From the NCBI GenBank assembly GCA_900163555.1, contig FUHX01000044.1, positions 1-59,534 on the forward strand: DNA of 59,534 bases, given 5' to 3'. The stretch comes from Actinomycetales bacterium JB111 (GTDB taxonomy: Bacteria > Actinomycetota > Actinomycetes > Actinomycetales > Actinomycetaceae). Below, piece after piece: positions 1 through 9,686 of this stretch (positions are counted from its first letter, which is position 1; every line of letters starts with the position of its first letter). A program made the translations under genes and the position numbers. Below the pieces are notes generated by a model that had not been told where the DNA came from, did not search any database, and saw nothing but the letters and a program-made list of their open reading frames with translations.

Positions 1-284
1 CCACCCTCCCGCCCGTCGACGTCGAGGTCGGCCACGCCGGCCTCGGCGATCCGCAGGCCCTCGGTGCGGAACCACTCGCGCGCGGCGGCGGGCAGGGCGA
101 GCAGGGCACTGTCGATCGCGTCCTCGTCGTCCGTGAGACTCTCGCCGGTCTCGCTCTCGTCGGCCTCACTCCCCCCGGAGGGGGACTCCGCCGGCGCCGA
201 CGGCTCGTCGGGGTCGGTGGTCGCGGCGGCGGCCGGCGCCCACAGCAGCAGGGCGGCCGCGATCGCCGCGGCCAGGCGTCTCAC
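1..284 (-). CDS. Partial secreted protein, 3' part beyond the window
   Basis: The reading frame opens with GTG at 284 and runs without a stop to the left edge (94 complete codons). The N-terminus MRRLAAAIAAALLLWAPAAA looks like a signal peptide: two arginines, a hydrophobic core and an Ala-rich cleavage region. It is followed by an acidic, Ser/Pro/Glu-rich linker (about residues 22-60) and the start of a more ordered part (ALPAAAREWFRTEGLRIAEA). The GTG overlaps the TGA of the alanine racemase-TsaE gene as GTGA, so it is probably translated by coupling as the next gene of that operon. I do not recognise the family. In many actinobacteria tsaB follows tsaE; this gene sits between tsaE and whatever comes next. 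Confidence 0.7.
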   Translation of the reverse strand, partial: MRRLAAAIAAALLLWAPAAAATTDPDEPSAPAESPSGGSEADESETGESLTDDEDAIDSALLALPAAAREWFRTEGLRIAEAGVADLDVDGREG

Positions 285-2185
285 GACGCAGCCACCAGGG
301 CGGAGAGGTCGACGCCGGCCCAGCGCGGGCCGACGGCGCGCACCTCGACGGTGCGCGGCTCCTCGGTCGGCAGCTCGCTCAGGTCCGCGGGGCCGTCGAC
401 CACGTGGACCTCGCCGACGGGCCGATGGAGGGTGACCTCGAGCCGGCTCTCGGCGAGCGACTCGACCGTGCCCCCGCCCCACTCGACGACCGTGACGGCC
501 TCCTCCAGCGACGAGTCGAGGTCGAGCGCGTCCAGCTCGTCCAGCCCGCCGAGCCGGTAGGCGTCGACGTGCACGAGATCCGGCCCGCCGACCGTCGAGC
601 GGTGGGAGCGGGCGATGACGAAGGTGGGCGAGGCGATCGTCCCCGCGACCGACATCGCGGCGCCGAGGCCCTGGACGAACGTGGTCTTGCCGGCCCCGAG
701 GGGCCCGGTGAGGACGACGAGGTCGCCGGCCTCGAGCACCCCGGCGAGGCGACCGGCCAGCGCGCGGGTGTCGGCGGCGGTCGGGGCGTCGACGGTGAGA
801 AGCGCTCCGGTGTCGCCCGCACCCGCCGTCGGGGCGGCCGGCACGTCCGCCGTCTGGACGGGGCGACCGTCCGCTGCCGGGACGGGGTGACCGGTCTCCG
901 TCGGACCGGGGCTCCTGGTCGCCGCCGGCGCGGGGCCTCCGGCCGATATCGGGCCCGCCTGGTCGGCGGGCCGCGCGGTGCCGGACCCGCCCGCCGCACC
1001 CGCGGAGCCGTCGTCGGCCGCGGGCGGTCCGTCGACGTGGGACCGGGGCACGCGCGCCCCGACCGACGTGAGGATCTCGTAGGCGATCGTCCCGGTGTCC
1101 CGGGCCCAGTCCCAGGCGGAGGACTCCCCGCGGGCCGGGTCGCCGAACAGGACCACGGTCTCCCCCACCCGCGCGTCGCTGCCGGGCCCGAGGTCGATGA
1201 CGACCTGGTCCATGGAGACCCGCCCCCGCATCGGCACGCGCCGGCCGCGATGGGACACCTGAAGGATGTTCGACCCGATGCGCGGCACGCCGTCCGCGTA
1301 CCCGACCGGGACGAGACCGAGGGTCGTGGGCGCGTCGGTGACGTACGTGTGCCCGTACCCGACCGGCGTGCCCGCATCGACCTCGCGCACGCGCACGAGG
1401 GGCGCGGAGAGCGTCATCGCGGGCCGCAGGCCGTACCTGGCGGCGGGCGCGACGTTCTCGTCCGGCGAGACGCCGTACAGGGCGATGCCGGGCCGGATCA
1501 TGTCGAGGTGGCTCGACGGGTGCAGCAGCACCCCGGACGACGCGGCGATGTGCAGCGGGCCGGTGTCGATCCGGGCGTCGCGCAGCTCGCGGGCGAGGTC
1601 GAGGAGCAGGGCGGTCTGCCGCTCGGTGGTGCCGGAGTCGGGAATGTCTCCGGACGCCAGGTGCGAGAACGTCGAGGCGATCGTGATCGCCCCGTCCGCG
1701 ATCGCTGGTCCGAGGCGCTCGGGCAGCCCGGGAACCTCGCTCGGCGAGAAGCCGCCCCGGGCCATGCCGGTGTCGATCTTGAGGTGCACTCTCGCCGGGA
1801 TGCCGGTCCGCGAGGCGGCCGCGAGCACCTCGTCCAGCATCCAGTGCGCGCCGATGCCGATCTCGACGTCGGCCGTCAGCGCCTCCTCCAACGGCGCGCC
1901 CGGCCCGTAGAGCCAGGCGGCGATGCGCGGGCCGGGGCCGAGCGCGGCGCGCAGCCCGACGGCCTCGACGAGCTGGGCGATGCCGAGGATGTCGGCACCC
2001 GCGTCGGCCAGGGTCCGCGCGACCGGGAGGATGCCGTGGCCGTAGGCGTCGGCCTTGATGACGGCGAACAGTCCGGCGTCCGGCGCGAGGCTCGACAGGG
2101 TGGCCGCGTTGTCGGCGACGGCGCTGAGGTCGACCCACGCCCTCGCCGGCCACTGGGACGAGAGGTCCGGGAGCTCGGAAGTCAC
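281..2185 (-). CDS. alr-tsaE: Bifunctional alanine racemase / TsaE ATPase fusion
   Basis: 634 residues, two enzymes in one chain. Residues 1-385 are a PLP alanine racemase (L-Ala to D-Ala for peptidoglycan): PLP lysine K44 in VIKADAYGHG and the catalytic tyrosine region GYGHTY (Y277). Residues 386-460 are a Pro/Ala/Thr-rich linker. Residues 461-634 are TsaE, the P-loop ATPase that drives tRNA t6A37 synthesis with TsaB and TsaD, with Walker A GPLGAGKTT at 494-502 (K500). The same fusion is commonly annotated in Micrococcales (established knowledge). The GTG start overlaps the nnrDE stop (GTGA) and no strong Shine-Dalgarno is seen, so translation is probably coupled. tsaB and tsaD are not in the window. 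Confidence 0.95.
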   Translation of the reverse strand: MTSELPDLSSQWPARAWVDLSAVADNAATLSSLAPDAGLFAVIKADAYGHGILPVARTLADAGADILGIAQLVEAVGLRAALGPGPRIAAWLYGPGAPLEEALTADVEIGIGAHWMLDEVLAAASRTGIPARVHLKIDTGMARGGFSPSEVPGLPERLGPAIADGAITIASTFSHLASGDIPDSGTTERQTALLLDLARELRDARIDTGPLHIAASSGVLLHPSSHLDMIRPGIALYGVSPDENVAPAARYGLRPAMTLSAPLVRVREVDAGTPVGYGHTYVTDAPTTLGLVPVGYADGVPRIGSNILQVSHRGRRVPMRGRVSMDQVVIDLGPGSDARVGETVVLFGDPARGESSAWDWARDTGTIAYEILTSVGARVPRSHVDGPPAADDGSAGAAGGSGTARPADQAGPISAGGPAPAATRSPGPTETGHPVPAADGRPVQTADVPAAPTAGAGDTGALLTVDAPTAADTRALAGRLAGVLEAGDLVVLTGPLGAGKTTFVQGLGAAMSVAGTIASPTFVIARSHRSTVGGPDLVHVDAYRLGGLDELDALDLDSSLEEAVTVVEWGGGTVESLAESRLEVTLHRPVGEVHVVDGPADLSELPTEEPRTVEVRAVGPRWAGVDLSALVAAS

Positions 2186-3822
2186 CGCGACAGTGTGCCA
2201 GGAGTGGCGCGGCCGCGGCCGAACCGACGCAGCAGGCCGCCGCCGGAGCCCTCGGCCGAGTTCTCGCCCGCGGGGTCCCGGCCGGCGAGCAGCTCCCCGA
2301 CGACGTGCGCGAGCGCGCGCACCACGTCACCGGCCACGATCGGCCGCCCGGGCGCCGGGCCGGCGGCCCGGTGGCCCGCCATGCCGTGGATCAGGGCGCC
2401 CGCGCTCGCGGCGTCGGCGACGTCGGAGCGGGTGAGCTCCCGGCCGCCGGCCTCGGCGCCCGCCGCCGTCTGGGTGAGCAGGGCCCCGATCGTCCCGGCG
2501 AGGACGTCGCCGGAGCCCGCGCTCGCGAGCCACGGCACTCCCGCCGAGGCGACCCGGAGCGGTCCCCCGCCGGCGACGAGCGTGCGCGCGCCCTTGAGGA
2601 GCACCACGGTGCCCGTCCGGCGTGCGAGTTCCCGGGTCAGCGGCGCGGGGGCGGCGAGGACGTCGGCCCGGGAGGTCTCCTCGCCGAGCGCAGTCATGAG
2701 GCGCGCGGCCTCCCCTGCATGCGGGGTGAGCACCCACGGGAGCTCGGCGTCAGCCCCCTCGGCGAGCAGCGGCACGCACGCCTCGAGCGCGCCGGCGTCG
2801 AGCACGGCCGGCGTGCGCTCCTCGCGCGCCCGGGCGAGCCGGTCCGCGACGGCCGCGTACTCGTCGGTGTCCGGGGCGACCCCGGGGCCGAGCAGGAGCG
2901 CCTGGCCCCGACCGTCGGCGCCGACGATCTCGGGGTGCTCCCGCAGCGCCAGGTCCCCCGCCCGGCCGCCGGTGAGGTGGCGGACCATGCCGAGCCCCGT
3001 GCGCAGCGCGGCGGAGCAGGCGAGCACGCCGGCCCCCGGGTAGGTCTCGGATCCGGCCAGGACGCCGAGCACGCCGCGGCTGTACTTGTCGTCGTCCCAG
3101 GTGGGCGGCCAGATCTGGGCGGCCGCGTCTCGCCACTCGGGGACGAGGACGTCCGCGGGGACGTCGATGGGTACGCCGATGTCGGCGACCGTCACCCGGC
3201 CGGCGAGACCCGCCGCGGGCGGCAGGTGCAGGGCGGGCTTGGCGACGATCATCGTCACGGTGTGGTCCGCGGGGAGGACGACGCCGGGGATCGTGCCGTC
3301 GTCGACCCCGATCCCGGAGGGGACGTCGATCGCGATGACGGGCCGGCGCGGGGCTGCGCGCACCGCCTCGGCGACGTCGAGGGGGACGCCACGCAGGGCG
3401 CCGCGGGCGCCGGCCCCGAGCATGCCGTCGACGATGATCTGGGACCACGCGATGAGGTCGCCGATCCCGGGGACCTCGCGTGCGCCGTCGTAGGCGGCAC
3501 CGGGTGCCCGCAGGATGTCGACGCCCGCGGCGCGGGCGGAGTGCATGGCGCCGAGGTGGACGTCGTCGCCGACCACGAGGGCGCTGACCGCGAGCCCGCG
3601 CTGGACGAGCATCGACGCGGCGATGAGGCCGTCGCCGCCGTTGAGCCCCTTGCCGACCAGGACCAGGACCCGGACGCCGGCCATGTCCTTCTTGATCGTC
3701 CGGGCCTCGGCGACGACCGCCTCGGTGACGGCCTCCGCGGCCCGCTGCATGAGGGGGACGCCCGCCGCGACGTGCGGGCCCTCGATCTGCTTGACGACGT
3801 CGGCGTTCAGTGCGAGGCGCAT
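2182..3822 (-). CDS. nnrDE: Bifunctional NAD(P)H-hydrate epimerase / ADP-dependent dehydratase
   Basis: 546 residues. It repairs hydrated NADH and NADPH. Residues 1-225 are the epimerase (YjeF_N) with the dinucleotide motif GKGLNGGDG at 57-65 (the usual first N is L here). Residues 240-510 are the ribokinase-like dehydratase with LTPHAGEAARL, VLLKGARTLV and GSGDVLAG at 436-443 (D439). The frame is open to 3882, but the ATG at 3822 (MRLALNADVV) is chosen because it starts the conserved domain and follows GGGGAG. The stop overlaps the start of alr-tsaE. A 171-base gap with no recognised feature separates it from acpS. Fused epimerase-dehydratase is the usual bacterial form. Confidence 0.94.
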   Translation of the reverse strand: MRLALNADVVKQIEGPHVAAGVPLMQRAAEAVTEAVVAEARTIKKDMAGVRVLVLVGKGLNGGDGLIAASMLVQRGLAVSALVVGDDVHLGAMHSARAAGVDILRAPGAAYDGAREVPGIGDLIAWSQIIVDGMLGAGARGALRGVPLDVAEAVRAAPRRPVIAIDVPSGIGVDDGTIPGVVLPADHTVTMIVAKPALHLPPAAGLAGRVTVADIGVPIDVPADVLVPEWRDAAAQIWPPTWDDDKYSRGVLGVLAGSETYPGAGVLACSAALRTGLGMVRHLTGGRAGDLALREHPEIVGADGRGQALLLGPGVAPDTDEYAAVADRLARAREERTPAVLDAGALEACVPLLAEGADAELPWVLTPHAGEAARLMTALGEETSRADVLAAPAPLTRELARRTGTVVLLKGARTLVAGGGPLRVASAGVPWLASAGSGDVLAGTIGALLTQTAAGAEAGGRELTRSDVADAASAGALIHGMAGHRAAGPAPGRPIVAGDVVRALAHVVGELLAGRDPAGENSAEGSGGGLLRRFGRGRATPGTLSR

Positions 3823-3993
3823 GGGACTCCCCAGGTGGGTCGACGGTTCGGTACCCGCGCCGGCCACGAGCGGCCGGCGCACCGACCCCAGGATCCCACC
3901 GGGCCGCCACGGGCGTGGCGGTGTTCCGCGGGGAGAGGTGCCGACGCCCTCGGACGCCGGGCGCCGGGTCCTCGTCCCGGACGCGACCTCGGC

Positions 3994-4362
3994 CTACGCC
4001 GGCCCGTCGTCCGACTCGCCGATGGCGACGGCGGCCGCGATCCCGGCGTCGTGGGAGATGGACAGGTGCCAGCGGTCGATCCCGAGCTCGGCGGCGCGGG
4101 CGGCCACCGTCCCCGTGATCTCGACGACCGGGGCGCCGCCGGAGATCCTGCGCACCGTGCAGTCGTGCCAGCGCATGCCGCGCGGCGCGCCGAGGGCCTT
4201 GGCGATCGCCTCCTTGGCCGCGAACCGCGCGGCCAGGGAGGCCGGGGGCAGGTCCCGCTCCTGCTCGGTGAACAGCCGGGTGAGCAGCCGCGGGGACCGC
4301 TCGATCGCCGCCATGAAGCGCTCGACCGAGCAGACATCGATCCCGACGGAGCGGACGGCCAC
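3994..4362 (-). CDS. acpS: Holo-[acyl-carrier-protein] synthase
   Basis: 122 residues, normal length for AcpS. It transfers 4'-phosphopantetheine from CoA to the serine of acyl carrier protein. The Mg-binding residues are D9 in [11 protein letters not shown] and E51 in [24 protein letters not shown] also matches the family. The GTG start at 4362 shares one base with the glmS stop (TAGTG), so it is read after glmS in the same transcript. A much longer open frame continues upstream inside glmS in a different phase; that part is a composition artefact. CoaA, which makes the CoA precursor used here, is encoded divergently just beyond glmS. Confidence 0.94.
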   Translation of the reverse strand: MAVRSVGIDVCSVERFMAAIERSPRLLTRLFTEQERDLPPASLAARFAAKEAIAKALGAPRGMRWHDCTVRRISGGAPVVEITGTVAARAAELGIDRWHLSISHDAGIAAAVAIGESDDGPA

Positions 4363-6215
4363 TACTCGACCGTGACGGACTTCGCGAGGTTGCGCGGCTG
4401 GTCGACGTCCAGGCCGCGCGCGGCGGCGACCTCGGAGGCGAAGATCTGCAGCGGGACCGTGGTCACGAGCGGCATCATCAGCGTGGGCGTGCGTGGCACG
4501 CGGATGACGAACTCCGCGAACTGCTCGACCTCGGTGTCCCCCTCCTCCGCGACGACGATCGCGCGGGCGCCGCGCGCGCGGACCTCCTGGATGTTGGAGA
4601 TGACCTTCTGGTGCAGGACGGGGCGGCGCGGCGTCGGCACGATGATGAACACCGGGGTGCCCTCGTCCACCAGCGCGATCGGCCCGTGCTTGAGCTCGCC
4701 GGCCGCGAATCCCTCCGCGTGGATGTAGGCGATCTCCTTCAGCTTCAGCGCGCCCTCGAGCGCCACCGGGAAGCCCACGTGGCGGCCGAGGAACAGCACC
4801 GAGTCCTCGTCCTTCAGCGAGCGGGCGAGCTCGCGGACGCGTTCCTGCTGCTCGTCGAGCACCGTGGAGATCTTGTCCGGCATCGCGGCGAGCTCCTCGA
4901 GGTAGCCCGCCACCTCGTCGTCGTACTTGTAGCCGCGCAGCTGGGAGAGGTAGAGGCCGAGGAGGTAGCAGCCGGTGATCTGGGCGAGGAAGGCCTTCGT
5001 CGAGGCGACGGCGATCTCCGGGCCGGCGTGCGTGTACAGCACGGCGTCGGCCTCGCGGGCGATGGTCGAGCCGAACGTGTTGACGATGGCGAGGACCTTC
5101 GAGCCCTGCTCGCGGGCGTGCCGGACGGCCATGAGCGTGTCCATGGTCTCGCCGGACTGCGAGATCGCGACCACGAGGGTGCGCTCGGTGACGATCGGGT
5201 CGCGGTAGCGGAACTCCGAGGCGAGCTCGACCTCGCAGGGGATGCGGCACCAGTGCTCGATGGCGTACTTGGCGACGTGGCCGGCGTAGGAGGCCGTGCC
5301 GCACGCGATGATGATGACCTTGTCGACCTGGCGGAGGACCGCCTCGTCGATGCGCAGCTCGTTGAGGACGAGGTGGCCCTGCTCGTCGCGGCGACCCAGC
5401 AGGGTGTCGCGCACGGCGGCCGGCTGGTCGTGGATCTCCTTGTCCATGAACGTCGGGAAGCCGTCCTTGACGGCCGCCGCGGCGTCCCAGTCCACCTCGT
5501 AGGTGCGGCCGGTCGCGGGCGTGCCGTCGAACCCGACGACGTCGACCGAGGTGGGCGTGATCGTCACGACCTGGTCCTCGGAGAGCTCCATGGCGCGCTT
5601 CGTGCCGGAGATGAAGGCCGAGACGTCGGAGCCGAGGAAGTTCTCGCCGTCGCCGAGGCCGACCACGAGCGGCGAGGAGCGGCGGGCGCCGACCACCACG
5701 CCGGGCTGGTCGCGGTGCTGCGCGAGCAGCGTGAATGCGCCCTCGAGGCGGCCGACGACCTCGAGCATGGCGGCGGTGATGTCGCCGTCGTAGGCGCGCG
5801 CGAGCAGGTGGGCGACGACCTCGGTGTCCGTCTCCGAGAGGAACTCGACCCCGTCCTCGACGAGCTCGCGGCGCAGCGGGGCGAAGTTCTCGATGATCCC
5901 GTTGTGGATGACGGCGAGCGCCCCGTCGCCGGCGACGTGGGGGTGGGCGTTGACGTCCGTGGGACCGCCGTGCGTGGCCCAGCGGGTGTGCCCGATCGAC
6001 GCGACGCCGTCGGGGACGGGGTCCGCCTCGATCGCGTCCACGAGGTTCTGCAGCTTGCCGGCCCGCTTGCGCACGACGATCTCGTCGCCCGTGTGCACCG
6101 CGATGCCGGCGGAGTCGTACCCGCGGTACTCGAGCCTCCGCAATCCGTCCATCGCCACCCCCTGGGGGCGGGAGGAGGGGACGTTCGGGCCGACGTATCC
6201 GACGATTCCGCACAT
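4362..6215 (-). CDS. glmS: Glutamine--fructose-6-phosphate aminotransferase (isomerizing)
   Basis: 617 residues, full length. It makes glucosamine-6-phosphate from fructose-6-phosphate and glutamine, the first step to UDP-GlcNAc. The ATG at 6215 gives MCGIVGYVG, so Cys2 becomes the N-terminal nucleophile of the glutaminase domain (about 1-235); the 19 upstream codons in frame cannot be real because they would bury it. Two SIS sugar-isomerase domains follow, with [12 protein letters not shown] in the first, and the chain ends [10 protein letters not shown] saw no glmS ribozyme signature upstream; only 41 bases separate it from the divergent coaA. Its pathway partner glmM is 2 kb away. Confidence 0.97.
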   Translation of the reverse strand: MCGIVGYVGPNVPSSRPQGVAMDGLRRLEYRGYDSAGIAVHTGDEIVVRKRAGKLQNLVDAIEADPVPDGVASIGHTRWATHGGPTDVNAHPHVAGDGALAVIHNGIIENFAPLRRELVEDGVEFLSETDTEVVAHLLARAYDGDITAAMLEVVGRLEGAFTLLAQHRDQPGVVVGARRSSPLVVGLGDGENFLGSDVSAFISGTKRAMELSEDQVVTITPTSVDVVGFDGTPATGRTYEVDWDAAAAVKDGFPTFMDKEIHDQPAAVRDTLLGRRDEQGHLVLNELRIDEAVLRQVDKVIIIACGTASYAGHVAKYAIEHWCRIPCEVELASEFRYRDPIVTERTLVVAISQSGETMDTLMAVRHAREQGSKVLAIVNTFGSTIAREADAVLYTHAGPEIAVASTKAFLAQITGCYLLGLYLSQLRGYKYDDEVAGYLEELAAMPDKISTVLDEQQERVRELARSLKDEDSVLFLGRHVGFPVALEGALKLKEIAYIHAEGFAAGELKHGPIALVDEGTPVFIIVPTPRRPVLHQKVISNIQEVRARGARAIVVAEEGDTEVEQFAEFVIRVPRTPTLMMPLVTTVPLQIFASEVAAARGLDVDQPRNLAKSVTVE

Positions 6216-6256
6216 GGCTGCGAGGATAACTGTCCGGACGGTGGCAGGATGGATAG

Positions 6257-7252
6257 GTGGCCAACGACGCACCGAGCCGGGAGCATGACACGAGACTCAC
6301 CCCGCCGGTGGACCGTCATCACAGCCCCTACATCGAGCTGGACCGCGCCGGCTGGGCCGCGCTCGCGGACACGACGCCGCTGCCCCTGACGGACACCGAC
6401 GTCGTGCGCCTGCGCGGGCTCGGCGACCCGCTCGACCTGGAGGAGGTCGACGACGTCTACCGGCCCCTGTCGGCCCTGCTCCAGCGGTACGTCCACGCCA
6501 CCGACCGGCTGCACTCGGAGAGCGAGCACTTCCTCGGGGGCGGGGGCTACCCCCGCACGCCGTACGTCATCGGCGTGGCCGGCTCGGTCGCCGTCGGGAA
6601 GTCCTCGACCTCCCGCCTGCTGTGCGAGCTGCTGCGGCGCTGGCCCCAGACCCCGCGCGTCGCGCTCGTGACGACGGACGGCTTCCTCCTGCCGAACGCC
6701 GAGCTCGAGCGGCGCGGCCTCATGGATCGCAAGGGCTTCCCCGAGTCGTTCGACCGGCGCGCGCTGCTGCGCTTCGTCTCGGACGTGAAGGCGGGCGCGC
6801 CCGTGGTCTCGGCGCCCGTCTACGACCACATCCCGTACGACATCGTCCCCGGCGCCGAGCAGGTCGTGGAGCACCCGGACATCCTCATCGTCGAGGGGCT
6901 CAACGTCCTCCAGCCGGCGCGCGCGACCCCGCGGAGCACCTCGATGGTCGCGGTGAGCGACTTCTTCGACTTCTCGATCTACGTCGACGCCCGGACCGCC
7001 GACGTCAAGCGCTGGTACATCGACCGATTCCTCAAGCTGCGGAGCACCGCGTTCTCCGTGCCCGGCTCGTACTTCGAGAAGTACGCGGACCTCGACGACC
7101 ACCAGGCCGTCGAGACCGCCTCCCGCATCTGGGAGACCATCAACGCCCCGAACCTGCGGGAGAACATCCAGCCGACCCGGGCGCGCGCGAAGCTCGTCAT
7201 CACGAAGGACGCCAACCACCGCATGCACCGGATGCTGCTGCGCAAGCTGTAG
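6257..7252 (+). CDS. coaA: Type I pantothenate kinase
   Basis: 331 residues, actinobacterial CoaA length. It phosphorylates pantothenate, the first and usually rate-limiting step to CoA. Walker A is [12 protein letters not shown] at 106-117 (K115), followed by [15 protein letters not shown] and [11 protein letters not shown] as in the family. The start is a GTG preceded by AGGA at a 7-base spacing; the N-terminal 20 residues are poorly conserved in type, so a start a few codons downstream cannot be excluded. It is the only plus-strand gene of this block and diverges from glmS with a 41-base shared upstream region. It converges on dedA. Confidence 0.95.
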   Translation: MANDAPSREHDTRLTPPVDRHHSPYIELDRAGWAALADTTPLPLTDTDVVRLRGLGDPLDLEEVDDVYRPLSALLQRYVHATDRLHSESEHFLGGGGYPRTPYVIGVAGSVAVGKSSTSRLLCELLRRWPQTPRVALVTTDGFLLPNAELERRGLMDRKGFPESFDRRALLRFVSDVKAGAPVVSAPVYDHIPYDIVPGAEQVVEHPDILIVEGLNVLQPARATPRSTSMVAVSDFFDFSIYVDARTADVKRWYIDRFLKLRSTAFSVPGSYFEKYADLDDHQAVETASRIWETINAPNLRENIQPTRARAKLVITKDANHRMHRMLLRKL

Positions 7253-7282
7253 CACCGGCGTCGCGCACGGGAGTGCGCGCGT

Positions 7283-7302
7283 GCGCGCGCCTCGGCGCGC
7301 GT
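7283..7302. terminator. Candidate bidirectional terminator, coaA/dedA
   Basis: Between the convergent coaA and dedA stops lies GCGCGCGC, a CTCG loop and GCGCGCGT, an 8-bp stem made almost only of alternating GC. No T-run follows. Alternating GC arms can pair in several registers, so this is weaker than the other hairpins in the window. Confidence 0.35.
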
Positions 7303-7340
7303 GTGGGATGTGAGGCTAGCGACGTGGGGCGAGCGGGCGG

Positions 7341-8153
7341 TCAGGCCACCCGGCCGTCGCGCTCCTGCCCGACGTCGTCGCCGGCATCCTCCGCCACGTC
7401 ACCGTCGGCCGCGTCCGCCGCGGCATCGGCGGCCGCCTCGTCGTCGGCCTCGCCGACCGCGTCCGCCGTCTGCTCCTCGGGCTCGGGCGCGAGGGTGATC
7501 TCGCCCCAGTCGTCGTCGGAGATCGCGAGCCCGGGCACGAACCTCGACTGCACCCAGCTGAGGATCCGCTCGAGGACCAGGCCGAGCAGGGCACCGCCGA
7601 TGACGCCGAGGACGGCCGCCAGCAGCGGGCTCCCGCCGAGGACCGCGTCCGCGCCGATGCCGAGCGCCACCGAGTACGACGCCCACACGATCGCCGAGCA
7701 CACCGTCAGCACGCGGAAGCGTCGCTTCGGGTAGCTCACCGCGCCGGCGGTCATGTTCACGACCACGCGGCCGAAGGGCAGGAAGCGGGCGCCGAGCACG
7801 AGGGCCGCGCCGCGGCGGGAGAGGATGTGCCGTGCCTTGGTGACCATCCGCAGGCCGCGTTCGCCCTTGAGGATGGGCACGCGCTCGAGGGGGATCTTCG
7901 TGCCGAGGAAGTAGCCGATGTTGTCGCCGAGGAACGCCCCGAGCGCCGCCACCGGGATGAGGTAGTACAGGTGGGGGCCCTCGCCGCTCGCACCCAGCGC
8001 GGCCGCGGACACGAGGACCGCCTCGCTGGGCGCCGGCGGGAAGAAGCCGTCGAGGGTGGCGCCGAGGAAGATGATCAGAAGGACCCAGGGCGAGCTCGCC
8101 AGGTCGACGGCCCAGTCCTGGATGCTGTTGATGACGGCGAGGAGGTCCCCCAC
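7341..8153 (-). CDS. DedA family (SNARE-associated / VTT domain) membrane protein
   Basis: 270 residues. Residues 1-210 are a DedA-type polytopic membrane protein, with hydrophobic segments at about 20-45, 65-85, 130-160 and 165-200 and the family motifs GATLDGFFPPAPSE, GDNIGYFLGTKI and RFLPFGRVVVNMTAG. DedA proteins are linked to lipid-carrier flipping (undecaprenyl phosphate, phosphatidylethanolamine) and membrane homeostasis; the substrate here cannot be told from sequence. Residues 215-270 are an acidic Ala/Asp/Glu-rich, probably disordered tail, which is unusual for the family. The GTG start is 6 bases after the glmM stop, so it is co-transcribed with glmM. Confidence 0.88.
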   Translation of the reverse strand: MGDLLAVINSIQDWAVDLASSPWVLLIIFLGATLDGFFPPAPSEAVLVSAAALGASGEGPHLYYLIPVAALGAFLGDNIGYFLGTKIPLERVPILKGERGLRMVTKARHILSRRGAALVLGARFLPFGRVVVNMTAGAVSYPKRRFRVLTVCSAIVWASYSVALGIGADAVLGGSPLLAAVLGVIGGALLGLVLERILSWVQSRFVPGLAISDDDWGEITLAPEPEEQTADAVGEADDEAAADAAADAADGDVAEDAGDDVGQERDGRVA

Positions 8154-8159
8154 GGCGCC

Positions 8160-9518
8160 TCAGCCGCCCAGCGCGAGGCGCGCGCGGACGACCTCGGCGA
8201 GGGTCTCGGCCTCGGCCGTGGCCTGCTCCTCGGTGGCGGCCTCGACCATGACGCGCACGAGCGGCTCGGTGCCCGACGGGCGCAGCAGGACGCGGCCGGT
8301 CGACCCGAGGCGGGCCTCGGCGCCGGCGACGGCCTCGGCGACGCCCTCGTCCGTGCCGGCCCTCTCCTTGGCGACGCCGGGGACGCCGAGCAGCACCTGC
8401 GGCAAGCGGGTGACGACGGACGCGAGGTCCTTCAGGGAGCGTCCGGTGGAGACCACGCGGGCCGCGAGCAGGAGCGCGGTGAGGACGCCGTCACCGGTCG
8501 AGGCGTGGGAGGAGGCGATGATGTGGCCGGACTGCTCGCCGCCGAGCACGTGCCCGCCGGCGCGCATGGCCTCGAGGACGTACCGGTCGCCGACGCCGGT
8601 CTGCACGGTCGAGATGCCGGCGTTCTCCATCGCGAGCAGGAGCCCGAGGTTCGACATGACGGTGACGACGAGGGTGTCGTTGGCCAGCTCGCCGGCCTCG
8701 TGCATGGCGGTCGCGAGGATGCCCATGATCTGGTCGCCGTCGACGAGGTTGCCCTCGCCGTCGACCGCGAGGCACCGGTCCGCGTCGCCGTCGAACGCGA
8801 CGCCGAACGCGGCCTCGGCCGCGACCGTCACCGCCTGCAGCTGCTCGGGGTGGGTCGAGCCGCAGGCGTCGTTGATGTTCGTGCCGTCCGGGGAGGCGTT
8901 GAGCACGACGACGTCGGCGCCCGCCTCGCGCAGGGCGGCGGGCGCGACGTCGGAGGCCGCGCCGTTCGCGCAGTCCACCGCGATGCGGATGCCGGCCAGG
9001 GGCGTGTGGGAGATCGCGCCGACGAGGTGGTCGATGTAGGAGCTCTCGGCGAGGACGTGGCCGCCGGTCAGGTGGCCGAGCCCCTCGCCCACCGGGGCGT
9101 CGAAGTCGGAACCCAACGAGGCCTCGATGCGGTCCTCGACGTCGTCGGGCAGCTTGTGGCCGCCGCGGGCGAAGAACTTGATGCCGTTGTCCTGCATCGG
9201 GTTGTGCGAGGCGGAGATGACGACCCCGAGGTCCACCCCGGACCTCGCCGTCCAGTGGGCGATGCCCGGGGTCGGCAGCACGCCGACGTCGAGGACGTCC
9301 ACGCCGGCTGACGCGAGGCCGGCGCACATCGCGGCGGACAGCATCTCCCCCGAGATGCGGGTGTCGCGGCCGACGACCGCCCGCGGGCGGGCGGACGTGT
9401 CGGACCCCTCGGCGACGAGCTCACGCGCGGCGGCGACCCCGAGATCGAGCGCGAGCCGCGCCGTCACGTCCGTGTTCGCGAGCCCACGCACCCCGTCGGT
9501 GCCGAACAGTCGAGCCAT
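8160..9518 (-). CDS. glmM: Phosphoglucosamine mutase
   Basis: 452 residues. It converts glucosamine-6-phosphate to glucosamine-1-phosphate for UDP-GlcNAc. The active-site phosphoserine is S104 in VISASHNPMQDNG, the metal loop is DGDADR at 243-248, the substrate loop is GEQSGHI, and the phosphate-binding loop near the C-terminus is RPSGTEPLVR. The start ATG at 9518 is preferred over the in-frame GTG three bases upstream because GAAGGA lies at the right spacing. It follows the rplM-rpsI terminator, so it probably has its own promoter within 9519-9630, although none is convincing by eye. Confidence 0.97.
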   Translation of the reverse strand: MARLFGTDGVRGLANTDVTARLALDLGVAAARELVAEGSDTSARPRAVVGRDTRISGEMLSAAMCAGLASAGVDVLDVGVLPTPGIAHWTARSGVDLGVVISASHNPMQDNGIKFFARGGHKLPDDVEDRIEASLGSDFDAPVGEGLGHLTGGHVLAESSYIDHLVGAISHTPLAGIRIAVDCANGAASDVAPAALREAGADVVVLNASPDGTNINDACGSTHPEQLQAVTVAAEAAFGVAFDGDADRCLAVDGEGNLVDGDQIMGILATAMHEAGELANDTLVVTVMSNLGLLLAMENAGISTVQTGVGDRYVLEAMRAGGHVLGGEQSGHIIASSHASTGDGVLTALLLAARVVSTGRSLKDLASVVTRLPQVLLGVPGVAKERAGTDEGVAEAVAGAEARLGSTGRVLLRPSGTEPLVRVMVEAATEEQATAEAETLAEVVRARLALGG

Positions 9519-9630
9519 CACACATCCTTCTCGTCAAACCGTCGCTGATCACCTAAGCCTGCCAGCCCGGGGAGGAGTTGGTGGATCCGTGAGATGGGGA
9601 CCGCTGCGAGAATTGCCCCACAACGACGCA

Positions 9631-9664
9631 TTCGGCCCCGTCCCACGGGTGGGACGGGGCCGAA
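9631..9664 (-). terminator. Terminator of rplM-rpsI
   Basis: A perfect 15-bp stem (TTCGGCCCCGTCCCA and its complement) with a CGGG loop sits 22 bases past the rpsI stop. There is no T-run, as is typical for high-GC actinobacterial hairpin terminators. Confidence 0.8.
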
Positions 9665-9686
9665 CGTGCACTCGGGCGGCTGAGGA

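Noticed and set aside
6216-6256. glmS ribozyme or riboswitch
   Set aside because: Only 41 bases separate glmS from coaA, too short for the ribozyme, and no conserved core is seen.
3994-6300. A 768-residue acpS-containing reading frame
   Set aside because: Only the last 122 codons encode AcpS; the rest overlaps glmS in another phase and is Arg/Pro-rich.
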